64,000 nucleotides of DNA from Janthinobacterium sp. PAMC25594 (GCF_019443505.1 NZ_CP080377.1:6262001-6326000), one strand, 5' to 3'. Positions 7,440 through 17,317 are shown, counted from the stretch's first letter. Translations and numbers: made by a program. The notes: generated by a model from the sequence alone, not told the origin.

Positions 7440-9929
7440 ATGAAAGCCGACTTGAAAACCGCTTTGAAAACCTATCAGGCCAAGCGCAATTTCGCCGTCA
7501 CGCCCGAGCCGGCAGGCGGCGGCGAGGACGCGGGCGAGGTGCTCACCTTCGTCATCCAGAAGCATTGGGCCAGTCGTTTGCACTATGATTTTCGCCTGGA
7601 ACTCGATGGCACGCTGAAAAGCTGGGCCGTGCCGAAAGGCCCCAGCTACGACCCGCGCGACAAGCGCATGGCCGTGCAGGTGGAAGACCATCCCCTGGCC
7701 TACGCCAGTTTTGAAGGCACGATCCCGGAAAAACAGTATGGCGCGGGCAAGGTCATCATCTGGGATAAAGGAACGTGGCAGCCGCAGCCAGCCACGCCCG
7801 ATGCGCGCGCCGCGCTGGCGGCCGGCGAACTGAAATTCACTGTGCGTGGCCACAAGATGCAGGGCAACTGTGTGCTGGTGCGCATGCAGGGCAAGGATGA
7901 AAAGAAACCGGCCTGGCTGCTGATCAAGGAAAAAGACGCGTTTGCCCGGCCGGCCGCCGAATTTTCCGTTGTCGACGAGTTCCCCGGCAGCGTCAAGCAC
8001 AAGGCCTTGTCCGCGCGCAAGTTGGCTGCCGCACCGCCCGATGCCGCTTTGCCCTCCACCCTGTCGCCCCAGCTGGCCACCCTGGTCGATACGCCGCCGC
8101 CAGCCGCGCAAGACTGGATTTTCGAGGCGAAATTCGACGGTTACCGCCTGCTCGCGCGTTGCGATGGCGATCAGGTCGCCCTGATCACGCGCAATGGCAA
8201 TGACTGGACGGCCAAATTGCCGCCGCTGCGGCAGGCGCTGGAACAGATGGGCTTGCCGCCAGGCTGGTATGACGGTGAAATCGTCGTCAACGATGCCGGC
8301 GGCCACCCTGACTTCGGTGCCTTGCAGCGCGCGTTCGATGCGGACAGCACCAGCGCGATCGTGTATTACTTGTTCGACGTGCCGTATTTCGACGGCCATG
8401 ATCTACGGGGCCAGCCCGTCGAGGCGCGCAGCGCTCTGCTGCAGGGGCTGCTGGAACAATTGCCCGCCTCGCCGCTGGTGCGTTTCAGCGGCGCGCTCGA
8501 CGCCGAACCCCGGCAACTGCTGGCCCACGCCTGCCGCCTGGGGCTGGAAGGGGTGATCGGCAAGCGGCGCGGCTCGCCCTACGTCACGCGGCGCTCCGGC
8601 GACTGGATCAAGCTCAAATGCGGGCTGCGCCAGGAATTCGTCATCGGCGGCTATACGGCGCCGCAGGGCGCGCGCGAGGGGATCGGGTCGCTGCTGCTGG
8701 GCGTGCACGATGAGCAGGGCAAGCTGCGCTACGCGGGCAATGTGGGCAGCGGCTTTGACGATGCGGTCCTGCGCGACTTGCGGCGCCGCCTCGATGCGTT
8801 GGCCGTTGATGCCAGCCCGTTCGCAGGCAAGGCGGGCGGCGTGCGCCAGCCCATCTGGGTCCAGCCGCAACTGGTGGCCGAGGTTGGTTTTGCGCAATGG
8901 ACCCGTGGCGGCGCCGTGCGCCATGCCGTGTTTCACGGCTTGCGCAATGATAAAAAACCGGTCGCCATCGTGCGCGAGCGGGCACAGCGGATCGACAGGG
9001 AGAAGACGATGCAAAATCAAGCCACGCCGGACGGCGTCTTGCCGGCCAGTTTCAAGGTCAGCCATGCGGACCGGGTGATCGACCAGGACAGCGGCGCGCG
9101 CAAGATCGACCTGGTGCGCTATTACGCGCTCGTGGGCAAGCTGATGCTCGTGCATTTGCGGGGCCGGCCCGTGTCGCTGGTGCGTGCGCCGGGCGGCGTG
9201 GGCGGCGAGCTGTTTTTCCAGAAGCATGCGGATACGTCGACCATGCCCGGCGTCAGAGAGCTCGATCCCGGCCTCGATCCCGAGCATGCTTCCATGCTGG
9301 AAGTGGCCAGCGTACAGGGCCTGTTATCGGCGGCGCAGTGGAATGTGGTGGAGTTTCATACGCAAAACGCGCTGGCCAGCGCCTACGACACGCCGAACCG
9401 CCTGGTGTTCGACCTGGACCCGGGCAAGGGCGTGGCCTGGCCCGCCATTCGCGAAGCGGCCGTGCTGCTGCGCGCCTTCCTGACGGAGCTGGGGCTGCCC
9501 GCCTGGTTGAAAACCAGCGGCGGCAAGGGCTTGCACGTAGTCGTGCCGATCCGCCCGAAACACGACTGGGATACGGTCAAGGCGTTTTCGCAAGCCATCG
9601 TGGCGCACATGGCGCAGCATATACCGGCGCGTTTTGTCGTCAAGAGCGGGCCGGCTAACCGCGTCGGCAAGATCTTCATCGATTATTTGCGCAACGGACG
9701 GGGCGCCACCACCGTGTGCGCGTGGTCGGCCCGCACGCGCTCCGGGCTGGGCATTTCCGTGCCGCTGGCCTGGGAGGAACTCGAGCAGCTGAAGGCGGGC
9801 GATCAATGGACGGTGAACAACGTCCACAGCCGCCTCGACGTGGGCAATGCGCCGTGGGCTGGCTATGCGCGCAGCGCCAGGGGCATCGATGGGGCCATGC
9901 AGAAACTGGGTTTCACTGCGGCGGCTTGA
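7440..9929 (+). CDS. ligD: ATP-dependent DNA ligase D (phosphoesterase-ligase-polymerase)
   Basis: Bacterial non-homologous end-joining enzyme, about 829 residues, in the Pseudomonas order PE-LIG-POL. The 3'-phosphoesterase domain (about 30-180) shows [13 protein letters not shown] and [12 protein letters not shown]. The ligase domain (about 200-520) carries the adenylated lysine in FEAKFDGYR and [12 protein letters not shown]. The primase-like polymerase domain (about 540-825) has the metal-binding FDLDPG and the [10 protein letters not shown] motif. I prefer the ATG at 7440 over 7413: it gives the family-like N-terminus ([16 protein letters not shown]) and puts the shared upstream element at the same distance as in front of the SDR-ku operon. 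It works with Ku (12348-13196). The 3' end overlaps the convergent kinase gene by 17 bp. Confidence 0.95.
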   Translation: MKADLKTALKTYQAKRNFAVTPEPAGGGEDAGEVLTFVIQKHWASRLHYDFRLELDGTLKSWAVPKGPSYDPRDKRMAVQVEDHPLAYASFEGTIPEKQYGAGKVIIWDKGTWQPQPATPDARAALAAGELKFTVRGHKMQGNCVLVRMQGKDEKKPAWLLIKEKDAFARPAAEFSVVDEFPGSVKHKALSARKLAAAPPDAALPSTLSPQLATLVDTPPPAAQDWIFEAKFDGYRLLARCDGDQVALITRNGNDWTAKLPPLRQALEQMGLPPGWYDGEIVVNDAGGHPDFGALQRAFDADSTSAIVYYLFDVPYFDGHDLRGQPVEARSALLQGLLEQLPASPLVRFSGALDAEPRQLLAHACRLGLEGVIGKRRGSPYVTRRSGDWIKLKCGLRQEFVIGGYTAPQGAREGIGSLLLGVHDEQGKLRYAGNVGSGFDDAVLRDLRRRLDALAVDASPFAGKAGGVRQPIWVQPQLVAEVGFAQWTRGGAVRHAVFHGLRNDKKPVAIVRERAQRIDREKTMQNQATPDGVLPASFKVSHADRVIDQDSGARKIDLVRYYALVGKLMLVHLRGRPVSLVRAPGGVGGELFFQKHADTSTMPGVRELDPGLDPEHASMLEVASVQGLLSAAQWNVVEFHTQNALASAYDTPNRLVFDLDPGKGVAWPAIREAAVLLRAFLTELGLPAWLKTSGGKGLHVVVPIRPKHDWDTVKAFSQAIVAHMAQHIPARFVVKSGPANRVGKIFIDYLRNGRGATTVCAWSARTRSGLGISVPLAWEELEQLKAGDQWTVNNVHSRLDVGNAPWAGYARSARGIDGAMQKLGFTAAA

Positions 9930-12225
9930 GCGGCAGGCTGGCGCGCACCAGTTGCAGGGCTTCGTCGATGGCAACGTTGAGCTGGGGAATCTCGACGGGT
10001 TTGGTCAGGTAGCGGAAAAAGCCCGCGGCCAGGCCGTGATGGATGTCGCCTTTCATGGCATTGGCCGTCAGCGCGATGACGGGGATGTGCGCCGTGCGCG
10101 GATCGTTGCGCAGGATGCGCTGCGCCTGGTTGCCATTCATGCCGGGCAGGTTGATATCCATCAAGATCACATCGGGGCGGCGCTCCAGCGCCAGCGCGAT
10201 GCCATGGCGCGCGTCGGTGGCCGAGATCATGCGCAGATGGGGCAGGAAGCTGATGATGTCTTCCACCAGCCGCAGGCTGGCCGGATTGTCTTCCACGTAC
10301 AGCAGCAGGGCCTGGCCGCCGGCATCGTCGGCGGCGTCGCCAGCAGGTTCGGCCAGCCCCTCCGTGTCCAGCGGCATCCTGGCGGGCGGCGTGGCCATGG
10401 TGTCGAGTTCGATCCAGAAGACGCTGCCCACGCCGACGCAGCTGTGCACGCCCATGGCACCGCCCATCAGCTCGATCAAGCGCTTGGTGACGACCAGGCC
10501 GATGCCCGTGCCTTCCTCGCTGCCCGCCTCTTGGCCCAGGCGGTTAAACGGCTGGAACAGTTCCGCCATCTGCGTGTCGTCCAGGCCCTTGCCCGTGTCG
10601 CGGATGGCGATGCGCACGCGCTGCGCAGCCGGTTGCGAGATTTCCAGCGCCACCTTGCCGGCCGGGCGGTTGTACTTGATGGCGTTCGACAGCAGGTTCA
10701 ACAGCACTTGCTTGAGGCGCGTATGGTCGGCCCTGACTGTCAGCGGCCCGCAGACCGAAAAGACCATCTCGAGCTGGCGCTGCTGCGCCTGTTCTTCCAC
10801 CATCACGCGCACTTCCTCGATCAGCGCGGGCAGCGCCACCGCCTCGATCGACAGGCTCAGGCTGCCTGACTCGATCTTCGCCAGGTCGAGGATTTCATTG
10901 ATCAGGGTGAGCAGGTGGCGGCCCGAGGTGACGATGTTTTGCACGAAGGCGCGTTTTTGCTGCACGGTCGCGGGCAACGATTCGTTGGCCAGCAGCTGGG
11001 CAAAGCCGAGGATGGCATTGAGCGGCGTGCGCAATTCGTGCGACATGCTGGTGAGAAAGCGGTCCTTTGCCTGGCTGGCCCGCTCCAGTTCGATTTTCTG
11101 TTCATTGAGCGTGTGTTCGATGCGCTTGCGTTCCGTGATGTCGCGGATGGCTGACGAAACCAGCACGCCTTCGTCCGTCTCCAGCGGCGACAGGCTGATT
11201 TCGACGGGAAACTCGGTGCCGTCGCGGCGCAAGCCGTACAGTTCCAGGCCCGCACCCATGGAGCGGGCGCGTGGCGCTTTGGAAAAGGCTTGCCGGTGGT
11301 GCGGATGATCATGCGCGTAGCGGGCCGGGATCAGCACTTCCACATTGCGTCCCAGCAGCTCCGCGCGCGAATAGCCGAACAGGCGTTCCGTTTGCGAGTT
11401 GACGAGCACGATCTCGCCATCACCATTGACGATGACGATGGCGTCCGGCGCCGATTCGAGCAGGCCGCGGAACTTTTGCTCGGCCCGGCGCCGGTCGCTG
11501 ACGTCGCGGATGGCGCTGATGACGAAGGTGCCGATCTCCGTCTGGATGGGCGAGAGGCTGATTTCGACGGGGAACTCGACGTTGTCCTTGCGCAAACCCA
11601 GCAATTCCAGGTCGGCGCCCATGGTGCGCGTGCGGGGCTGGTCGAAATAGCGCGCGCGGTGTCCCACGTGCGCGTGGCGCAGGCGTTGCGGCAACAGGGT
11701 ATCGATTTGCCTGCCGCTCAATTCTCCTTCCGCATAGCCGAACAGGCGCTGCGCCTGCTGGTTGGCCAGCACGATGGCGCCCGTGGCGTTGACCATGATG
11801 ACGCTGTCCGGCGTCGATTCGAACAGCACCCGGTAGCGCACGTCGACAAACTGGGCGTCGCGCGCCGCTTTCAGCAAGGTCGTGTCCTTCATGGTGGAAA
11901 TCAGGTAGCAGGGGGCATCCGGCGTGGCGCGTGCGGACTGGCAGGCCACATCGATGTAGATGAGTTCGCCATCCTTGCGCCGCCGCATCGATTCGCGGTC
12001 ATAGCTGCCATGCAGCGCCAGTTTCTCGTCGATCAGCGGGGCTGCTTCGGCCTGTCCCGGCAGCGAGATCAGTTCCCACAGCGGGTGGCCCAGCGCCTCA
12101 TCGCTGGCATAGCCGAAGATGCGCTGCGCGCCGATCGTCCAGCGCACGACGACATGGTCTTCATTCGTGATGACAACGCCGCCAGGGGCGCCGCTGAGGA
12201 TAAGCTGATCTAACTCGGCATCCAT
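9913..12225 (-). CDS. PAS-PAS-PAS hybrid sensor histidine kinase with receiver domain
   Basis: A 770-residue cytoplasmic kinase with no membrane segment. Three PAS domains (about 1-115, 125-245, 250-370) are followed by HisKA with the phospho-accepting His in [16 protein letters not shown] (about 395). The HATPase domain has N-box [12 protein letters not shown] and G-boxes DTGKGL and [10 protein letters not shown]-terminal receiver (about 640-765) has its Asp in [11 protein letters not shown] and its Lys in YLTKP. PAS2 and PAS3 share an almost repeated RxMGAxLELxGLR segment, suggesting an internal duplication. It lies between ligD and ku on the ku strand, but no signal ties it to repair. No partner regulator is adjacent. 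Confidence 0.92.
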   Translation of the reverse strand: MDAELDQLILSGAPGGVVITNEDHVVVRWTIGAQRIFGYASDEALGHPLWELISLPGQAEAAPLIDEKLALHGSYDRESMRRRKDGELIYIDVACQSARATPDAPCYLISTMKDTTLLKAARDAQFVDVRYRVLFESTPDSVIMVNATGAIVLANQQAQRLFGYAEGELSGRQIDTLLPQRLRHAHVGHRARYFDQPRTRTMGADLELLGLRKDNVEFPVEISLSPIQTEIGTFVISAIRDVSDRRRAEQKFRGLLESAPDAIVIVNGDGEIVLVNSQTERLFGYSRAELLGRNVEVLIPARYAHDHPHHRQAFSKAPRARSMGAGLELYGLRRDGTEFPVEISLSPLETDEGVLVSSAIRDITERKRIEHTLNEQKIELERASQAKDRFLTSMSHELRTPLNAILGFAQLLANESLPATVQQKRAFVQNIVTSGRHLLTLINEILDLAKIESGSLSLSIEAVALPALIEEVRVMVEEQAQQRQLEMVFSVCGPLTVRADHTRLKQVLLNLLSNAIKYNRPAGKVALEISQPAAQRVRIAIRDTGKGLDDTQMAELFQPFNRLGQEAGSEEGTGIGLVVTKRLIELMGGAMGVHSCVGVGSVFWIELDTMATPPARMPLDTEGLAEPAGDAADDAGGQALLLYVEDNPASLRLVEDIISFLPHLRMISATDARHGIALALERRPDVILMDINLPGMNGNQAQRILRNDPRTAHIPVIALTANAMKGDIHHGLAAGFFRYLTKPVEIPQLNVAIDEALQLVRASLPLKPPQ

Positions 12226-12290
12226 TGTTTTCCCGCACGCATGACAGGGCTTGCCGGACGGCAGGCTGTGTGCATACGCTAGCGAGAAGC

Positions 12291-12304
12291 TTGATCAAAG
12301 TCAA
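12291..12304 (-). promoter_or_regulatory. FNR/ANR-like site upstream of the PAS kinase
   Basis: TTGAT-N4-GTCAA, one mismatch from the FNR-type TTGAT-N4-ATCAA palindrome. On the minus strand it overlaps a TTGACT that could serve as a -35 element, about 65 bp before the kinase start. It may be chance. Confidence 0.33.
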
Positions 12305-12347
12305 TGCATTTATATTATTGAAGATTATCCGCGGCGGACTGCGAGCA

Positions 12348-13196
12348 TCAGGCCGTCTTGCGCCTGGCGGGCGGTGGTTTGCGGGAGGCGGACGAGGCCG
12401 CGCGCGCCTTCTTGCCCAGGCTTTGCTGCAGCAGGGCGACCAGGTCGATCACGTTGCTGCCGTGCTCTGCTTCCGGCTCGGGCGCGGTGATGGTCTTGGT
12501 CTGTTTCGCCTTGATTTTTTTCTTGACCAGCGCCAGCACGTCTTCGCGATAGCTGTCGTGGTATTGCCCCGGTTCCCACGTTTCGCTCATGCCCTCCACC
12601 AGCGACAGGGCCATTTTGAGTTCCTTGTCGGTAATGCCCGCCCCCTTCAGGGTGCTGGCGGGCAAGTCCAGGTCGTCCGTGGGGCGGATTTCATCGGCGT
12701 AGCGCAGGGTGTTGAGCACGATGGCGTCGCCGACGCAGGCGAGCGCGCACAAATGTTGCTTGGTGCGCATGACTACGCTGGCGATAGCCACTTTATCGGC
12801 CTTGCGCAAGGTTTCGCGCAGCAGCGCATAGACTTTCTCGCCGCCCTTGGCGGGCAGCAGGTAATACGGGTGCGCGTAAAAGGTCAGCGGCACTTCCGTC
12901 GCATCGACAAAGGTCAATATGGCTATGGTTTGCGTGGCCTTCACGTTCGCCTGCCTCAAATCTTCGTCGGACAGCACCACGTATTCGTCCGTCTTGTATT
13001 CATAGCCCTTGATGATGTCGTCCCACTCGACTTCCTTGCCCGTCTGCTTGTTGTAGCGTTTGTAGCCGATGGGTGCGAAGTCGCGCCGGTCCAGCATGGA
13101 TAAGTCCAATTCATGGTCGAGACTGGCTGAAATCAGCTCGACGGGGATGTGCACGAGGCCGAAGCTGATGGCGCCTTTCCACAATGCGCGCGCCAT
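12348..13196 (-). CDS. ku: Ku DNA end-binding protein
   Basis: A 282-residue bacterial Ku homodimer subunit that binds double-strand ends and recruits LigD. The family start MARALWKGAISFGLVHIPVEL is present. The core ring domain (about 1-250) includes GYKRYNKQTGKEVEWDDIIKGYEY and the AHPYYLLPAKGGEKVYALLRE segment. A Lys/Arg-rich C-terminal tail (KKARAASSASRKPPPARRKTA) is of the type that contacts DNA or the ligase. The start is only 3 bases after the SDR stop, so the two are co-transcribed. ligD is 2.4 kb away on the other strand. Confidence 0.95.
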   Translation of the reverse strand: MARALWKGAISFGLVHIPVELISASLDHELDLSMLDRRDFAPIGYKRYNKQTGKEVEWDDIIKGYEYKTDEYVVLSDEDLRQANVKATQTIAILTFVDATEVPLTFYAHPYYLLPAKGGEKVYALLRETLRKADKVAIASVVMRTKQHLCALACVGDAIVLNTLRYADEIRPTDDLDLPASTLKGAGITDKELKMALSLVEGMSETWEPGQYHDSYREDVLALVKKKIKAKQTKTITAPEPEAEHGSNVIDLVALLQQSLGKKARAASSASRKPPPARRKTA

Positions 13197-13199
13197 GGC

Positions 13200-14084
13200 C
13201 TAGTTCCCCACGCTGCCGGTGACGGGCAGGACGATGCCCGTGATGTAGCTGGAACAGGCGGGCGAGGCCAGGAAGACGTAGGCGGGCGACAGTTCCTCGG
13301 GCTGGGCCGGGCGGCGCATGTCGGTGTCGGCGCCGAATTTTGCGATGTCCTCGGGCGACTTGTCGGCCGGGTTGAGGGGCGTCCAGACGGGTCCCGGCGC
13401 GATGGCGTTGACGCGGATGCCCTTGTCCAGCAGGTTGCCGGCCAGTGCCATGGTAAACGCATGGATGGCGCCCTTGGTGGTGGAATAATCGAGCAAGTAC
13501 TTCGAGCCTTGCAAACCCGTCACGGACCCCGTGTTGATGATGGAGGCACCGCGCTGCAGATGGGGCAACACGGCCTTGGCCATGTGAAAGTAACCGTAGA
13601 CATTGGTTTTCATGGTGAGGTCGAAGCGCTCCTCGCTCAGGTCCAGCAAGGATGCGGCGTGTTCCTGGAAGGCGGCGTTGTTGACCAGTATGTCGATGTG
13701 CGTGAACCGTTCCAGCACCTGATTGACGGCTTGCTGGCAAAAGCCCTGCTCGCGCACGTCGCCGGGTATCAACAGGCAGCTTTGGCCTTCCGCTTCCACA
13801 TAGCGTTTCGTTTCGTTGGCGTCCGCATGTTCGTTCAGGTAAATGATGACGACATCGGCCCCTTCGCGCGCATACAGCACGGCCACGGCGCGGCCGATGC
13901 CCGAATCACCGCCCGTGATGATGGCCACCATGCCGGCCAGCTTGCCGCTGCCGCAGTAGTCGGGCGCCAGGAAGCGGGGTTTCAATGGCATCTGTGCTTC
14001 GCTGCCGGGTTTGGCGGCATCGCGCTGCTCCGGCTGGACGGCGCGCTGCAAGTTACCGGCGGACTGGTCCTTGTTCTCGTTCAT
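13200..14084 (-). CDS. SDR-family NAD(P)-dependent oxidoreductase (YghA/GSP39-like)
   Basis: A 294-residue short-chain dehydrogenase. The start was set at the ATG giving MNENKDQSAGN, with GGAGG 6 bases upstream. Features are the cofactor-binding TGGDSGIGRA (about residue 55), the NNAAFQ segment, and catalytic Ser (NTGSVTG), Tyr and Lys (YSTTKGA). The N-terminal extension rich in Pro and Gln (about 45 residues before the Rossmann fold) is typical of the YghA/general-stress-protein 39 subgroup. The substrate is unknown. It is the first gene of an operon with ku, so it may belong to a stress or stationary-phase regulon. The divergent tetR is the nearest candidate regulator. Confidence 0.92.
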   Translation of the reverse strand: MNENKDQSAGNLQRAVQPEQRDAAKPGSEAQMPLKPRFLAPDYCGSGKLAGMVAIITGGDSGIGRAVAVLYAREGADVVIIYLNEHADANETKRYVEAEGQSCLLIPGDVREQGFCQQAVNQVLERFTHIDILVNNAAFQEHAASLLDLSEERFDLTMKTNVYGYFHMAKAVLPHLQRGASIINTGSVTGLQGSKYLLDYSTTKGAIHAFTMALAGNLLDKGIRVNAIAPGPVWTPLNPADKSPEDIAKFGADTDMRRPAQPEELSPAYVFLASPACSSYITGIVLPVTGSVGN

Positions 14085-14136
14085 GCTGGCCTCCGTGGAA
14101 ACGAAGATCCAGTATCGGCGCGGCACCCCCATCAAA

Positions 14137-14158
14137 CGGTGCGCTTGCTAACAGAGTG
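14137..14158 (-). promoter_or_regulatory. element shared with the ligD promoter
   Basis: On the minus strand this reads CACTCTGTTAGC followed by ten bases ending ACCG. 19 of 22 positions match 7363-7384. Its start-distal part lies 62 bp before the SDR start. It is the only such match I noticed by eye between the two end-joining transcription units. Confidence 0.55.
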
Positions 14159-14180
14159 GCGCAAACGGGTGTAAGATTAG

Positions 14181-14197
14181 ATGATGATTGACATCAT
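14181..14197. promoter_or_regulatory. inverted repeat, possible TetR operator
   Basis: ATGATG-N5-CATCAT, immediately upstream of the tetR ribosome site (GGAGG) and in the tetR/SDR divergent intergenic region. TetR regulators usually bind such palindromes next to their own gene. Confidence 0.45.
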
Positions 14198-14209
14198 AGT
14201 GGAGGCAGC

Positions 14210-14779
14210 ATGAAAGTGAGCAGGGAGCAGGCGGCGCTGAACCGCGAGCGCATCGTCGACGTGGCGGCCAGATTGTTCCGCGAGAAGGGTTACGACGGCA
14301 TCGGCGTGGCCGACCTGATGAAGAACGCGGGCCTCACGCATGGCGGCTTCTATGGCCATTTTGCGTCCAAGGAAGATTTGATGATCGAAGCGTGCCAGCA
14401 TGCCTTGCATAAGTCGCTGGAAGGCTGGCGGGCGAAGGTCGCCAGCGACCCGCAGCGGGCGCTGCCGGCCATCATCGATAGCTACCTGACCACCCGCCAC
14501 CGCGACCAGCCTGGCACAGGCTGCCCGGCGGCGGCCATGGGCGTCGACGTGGCGCGCATGTCGCCCGGCGCGCGTCCCGCCTTTGCGCAGGCGACGCGGC
14601 AGCAGTTTGCGCTGCTGGAAGGCTTGCTGCCGGACGGCAGGCCAGAAGAGCGGCGCCAGCAGGCCATCGCCACGTTTGCCGCCATGGTGGGCGCCATGGT
14701 GCTGGCCCGTTCCGTCGATGACGAGGCGCTGTCGGCGGAAATCCTTGAGGCCGTGAAGGCGCAATTGCTGCCAGACTGA
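14210..14779 (+). CDS. TetR/AcrR-family transcriptional regulator
   Basis: A 189-residue repressor. The N-terminal helix-turn-helix (about 12-58) contains RIVDVAARLFREKGYDGIGV and the recognition segment AGLTHGGFYGHFASKEDLM, typical of the family. The C-terminal ligand-binding region (about 80-185) includes GTGCPAAAMGVDVARM. Close relatives of the GGFYGHFxSKEDL type often control oxidoreductases and efflux genes. It is divergent from the SDR-ku operon, with a palindrome at 14181-14197 next to its start, so autoregulation and control of the SDR are plausible but unproven. Confidence 0.92.
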   Translation: MKVSREQAALNRERIVDVAARLFREKGYDGIGVADLMKNAGLTHGGFYGHFASKEDLMIEACQHALHKSLEGWRAKVASDPQRALPAIIDSYLTTRHRDQPGTGCPAAAMGVDVARMSPGARPAFAQATRQQFALLEGLLPDGRPEERRQQAIATFAAMVGAMVLARSVDDEALSAEILEAVKAQLLPD

Positions 14780-14845
14780 GCATATCCCCCTGTCAGCCGG
14801 CCGCGTCGCATGATAGGCTTCGGTTTTCAGATTTCGGGATCATTC

Positions 14846-16486
14846 ATGCTGCTCTGGCTCAGGCAATACCGGCGTCCTCTGTTGGCCGGAGACATCACCG
14901 CCGGTATCGTTGTCGCCATGATGATGGTGCCGCAAGGCATGGCCTACGCGCTGGTGGCGGGCTTGCCGCCCGTGGTGGGCATCTATGCCAGCATCCTGCC
15001 GCCCGTGCTGTACGCCTTGTTCGGCAGCAGCATGACGCAATCGGTGGGGCCCATGGCCATCGTTTCCCTGATGACGGCCGCAGCCCTGGCACCGCTGGCC
15101 GACCCCGGCTCCTCCTTGTATATCGTGCTGGCCGCCCAGCTGGCCTTCATCAGCGGCCTGGTCCTGCTGCTGTGCGGCGTGCTGCGCCTGGGCTTCATGG
15201 CCAGCTTTTTATCGCGTCCCGTGATTAGCGGCTTCAGCAATGGCGCCGCGATCCTGATCATCTGGGGCCAGATCACGCCCTTGCTCGGTGCCAGCATTCC
15301 CCACTGGCATACGCCCAGCCTCGTGCTGGGGCTGTCCGGCCTGCTGTTCCTGTGGCTGGCCAAACGCTACGCGTCGCGCCTGCTGCAGCGTTGCGGCTTG
15401 AACCAGGTGGCGGCCGATGTGGGCGCGCGCCTGGCGCCGATGGCGCTGGTGCTGGCCGGCATCGCGCTCGTCGCCTATGGCGGCCTGGACGCGATGGGCG
15501 TGCAGACGACGGGCCACGTGCCCAGCGGCTTGCCGGGCCTGAACCTGGCCACCTCGGGCGCCCATTGGCGCACCTTGCTGTCGCCGGCGCTGCTGATCGC
15601 CTTCATCATCTTTTTGATGAGCATGTCCGCCGCCCAGACCCTGGCGCAAAAACGCGGTGAAAAACTGCACACGAACCGTGAACTGCTGGGCTTGGGCGCG
15701 GCCAACGTGGCCAGCGCGCTGTCGGGCGGCTTTCCCGTCACCGGCTCCATCTCGCGCTCGGCCGTCAATTTCCAGGCGGGCGCCAACACGCCGCTGGCCA
15801 GCATCATCACGGCGGGCTTGCTGGCGCTGGCGCTGGTGGCGCCCACGGGCTGGCTGGCCCTGCTGCCGCTGCCGGTCCTGGCGGCCACCATCATCTTTGC
15901 CGTGGCCAGCCTGCTGGACTGGGATACCTTGAAACTGTCGTGGCGCTACGACCGCAGCGATGCGCTGGCCCTGCTGGCGACCACGGCCGGCGTGCTGGTG
16001 CTGGGCGTGGAAGCGGGCGTGGTGATCGGCGTGCTGCTGTCGATGGGGACCCTGATCTGGCGCGCCAGCCGTCCGCACATCGCCGTGCTGGGGCGTATCC
16101 CGAATAGCGAGCACTTCCGCAACGTGGAGCGCTACGAGGCGCAAACCTTGCCGGACGTCTTGCTGCTGCGCATAGATGCGGGCCTGTTCTTCGGCAATGT
16201 GGAAGCCGTCACCGAGCGCGTGGAAGACGAATTGCGCGGTCACCCGACGGCGCGCCACCTGGTGCTGGTGTTGTCGGCCGTTAACCAGATCGACAGCACG
16301 GCCCTGCTGGGCTTGATCGAACTCAACAGCGCGCTGGCCAAGCGCGGCATCAGCCTGAACCTGGCCGAAGTGAAGGGCCCCGTGATGGACCGCCTGCGCC
16401 AGAGCAGCCTGCTGCATGACCTGAGCGGCAAGCTGTACCTGAGCACGGCGCTGGCGACGGCTGATTTAAGTGGGGGAAACGCGTGA
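14846..16486 (+). CDS. SulP-family anion transporter with STAS domain
   Basis: An inner-membrane SLC26/SulP transporter of about 546 residues. Multiple hydrophobic helices are visible, among them AGIVVAMMMVPQGMAYALVAGLPPVVGIYAS, the usual N-terminal signature, and the SFPVTGS-like GGFPVTGSISRSAVN. A cytoplasmic STAS domain follows (about 435-540; VLVLSAVNQIDSTALLGLIEL). The substrate may be sulfate, bicarbonate or a dicarboxylate and is not decidable here. I favour the ATG at 14846 with GGGA upstream; 14810 is an alternative without a ribosome site. The stop overlaps the next gene's GTG. Confidence 0.92.
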   Translation: MLLWLRQYRRPLLAGDITAGIVVAMMMVPQGMAYALVAGLPPVVGIYASILPPVLYALFGSSMTQSVGPMAIVSLMTAAALAPLADPGSSLYIVLAAQLAFISGLVLLLCGVLRLGFMASFLSRPVISGFSNGAAILIIWGQITPLLGASIPHWHTPSLVLGLSGLLFLWLAKRYASRLLQRCGLNQVAADVGARLAPMALVLAGIALVAYGGLDAMGVQTTGHVPSGLPGLNLATSGAHWRTLLSPALLIAFIIFLMSMSAAQTLAQKRGEKLHTNRELLGLGAANVASALSGGFPVTGSISRSAVNFQAGANTPLASIITAGLLALALVAPTGWLALLPLPVLAATIIFAVASLLDWDTLKLSWRYDRSDALALLATTAGVLVLGVEAGVVIGVLLSMGTLIWRASRPHIAVLGRIPNSEHFRNVERYEAQTLPDVLLLRIDAGLFFGNVEAVTERVEDELRGHPTARHLVLVLSAVNQIDSTALLGLIELNSALAKRGISLNLAEVKGPVMDRLRQSSLLHDLSGKLYLSTALATADLSGGNA

Positions 16487-16872
16487 ACATGGAACTGAAT
16501 CTGCACGGCGAGGCACGCGCCGTTGACAGCATCGCTGCGCTGGAACAGGCGCTGCGGGAGGCGCGCGCGCTGGCGCAGTGCGAGCTGTGGCTGACCCTGG
16601 CCACCGAGGCGGAGCAGGGCCCGGCCCTGTGCATGCTGCGCAACGGCGGCAACGCCTGGCTGATGTATCTGTCGGGGCAGGATGAGCTGAGTTTTCATAC
16701 GCTGGGCGACGAGGAGGCGGACGGCGTTTGCAGCTACCTGCTGTCGAATGGCCAGGTGGATGAGTATCCCGAAGCCTGGTGCGTGGAGGTGGAGCAATGC
16801 CAGCGCGCCTTCGTCGCGTTTTTCAGGACAGGCGGCGCGCGGCCGGCCGCCATCGCGTGGGAGGCGGATTGA
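16483..16872 (+). CDS. Imm1-family-like immunity protein
   Basis: A 129-residue protein without signal peptide. The last third, roughly VDEYPEAWCVEVEQCQRA then FFRTGGARPAAIAW, matches my memory of the C-terminal signature of Imm1 proteins: a strand, a helix ending in FFxTGxRP, then a Trp strand. The middle part (NAWLMYLSGQDELSFHTLGD) also fits. Imm1 proteins neutralise polymorphic toxins, often deaminases or nucleases. No toxin gene is adjacent, so it would be an orphan immunity gene. The GTG start overlaps the SulP stop, with GGGGG 6 bases upstream; the ATG 6 bases on is an alternative. Confidence 0.6.
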   Translation: MNMELNLHGEARAVDSIAALEQALREARALAQCELWLTLATEAEQGPALCMLRNGGNAWLMYLSGQDELSFHTLGDEEADGVCSYLLSNGQVDEYPEAWCVEVEQCQRAFVAFFRTGGARPAAIAWEAD

Positions 16873-16873
16873 G

Positions 16874-17143
16874 ATGCCGCAAACCACGCAAACGATCATC
16901 GCCGACATCGACAGTGAACTGGTGGCCGCGCTGGACGCCAGGGCAGGTTTATTGACGCTGCGCGCCATCCTGCTGCGCTACAAGGCCAGCGGCGTGACGG
17001 CGGCGCAGGTGGCCGGCTTGCTGCAGGAACTGCGTCCAGCCACGCAGGAGGGCCCGCTGGAAGACGTGATACTGGATGCCCTCGACATGGTGACAGGCTG
17101 GTGCACGCCGCAGCTGCGGGTATGGGACGACCAAGTCATATGA
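16874..17143 (+). CDS. small hypothetical protein (89 aa) in the Imm1 operon
   Basis: I do not recognise a named family. The chain is mostly helical and acidic, with TLRAILLRYKASGVTAAQVAGLLQELR followed by EDVILDALDMVTGWCTPQLRVW. The Trp-Cys near the end is conspicuous. The start is the ATG 1 base after the Imm1-like stop; the stop overlaps the next ATG (ATGA). The tight coupling suggests a shared role with the Imm1-like gene. No signal peptide or membrane segment is present. Confidence 0.7.
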   Translation: MPQTTQTIIADIDSELVAALDARAGLLTLRAILLRYKASGVTAAQVAGLLQELRPATQEGPLEDVILDALDMVTGWCTPQLRVWDDQVI

Positions 17144-17313
17144 ATCATCAAGATGAACGCCTGGACGCCTGGTACGACGGCTCGGCCATCTGCCTGATCG
17201 CCGTCGGTGCGCACGGCGACCCGCTGGACCTGAGCGACGACGAAGTGCGCGCGCTGATCGCGAAGCTGCAGCACTGCCTGGCCGAGTCCGAAGCTGCTGC
17301 GACAGACGACTGA
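17140..17313 (+). CDS. small hypothetical protein (57 aa)
   Basis: An acidic 57-residue protein beginning MNHQDERLDAWYDGSAICLIAV. It starts at an ATG overlapping the previous stop and is the last gene of the SulP-Imm1 operon. Two short strands (SAICLIAVG and a DPLDLS turn) and one helix (DDEVRALIAKLQHCLAES) are expected. No family is recognised. Codon use looks like that of its neighbours, and the operon-internal overlap supports it being real. Confidence 0.6.
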   Translation: MNHQDERLDAWYDGSAICLIAVGAHGDPLDLSDDEVRALIAKLQHCLAESEAAATDD

Positions 17314-17317
17314 CGGC

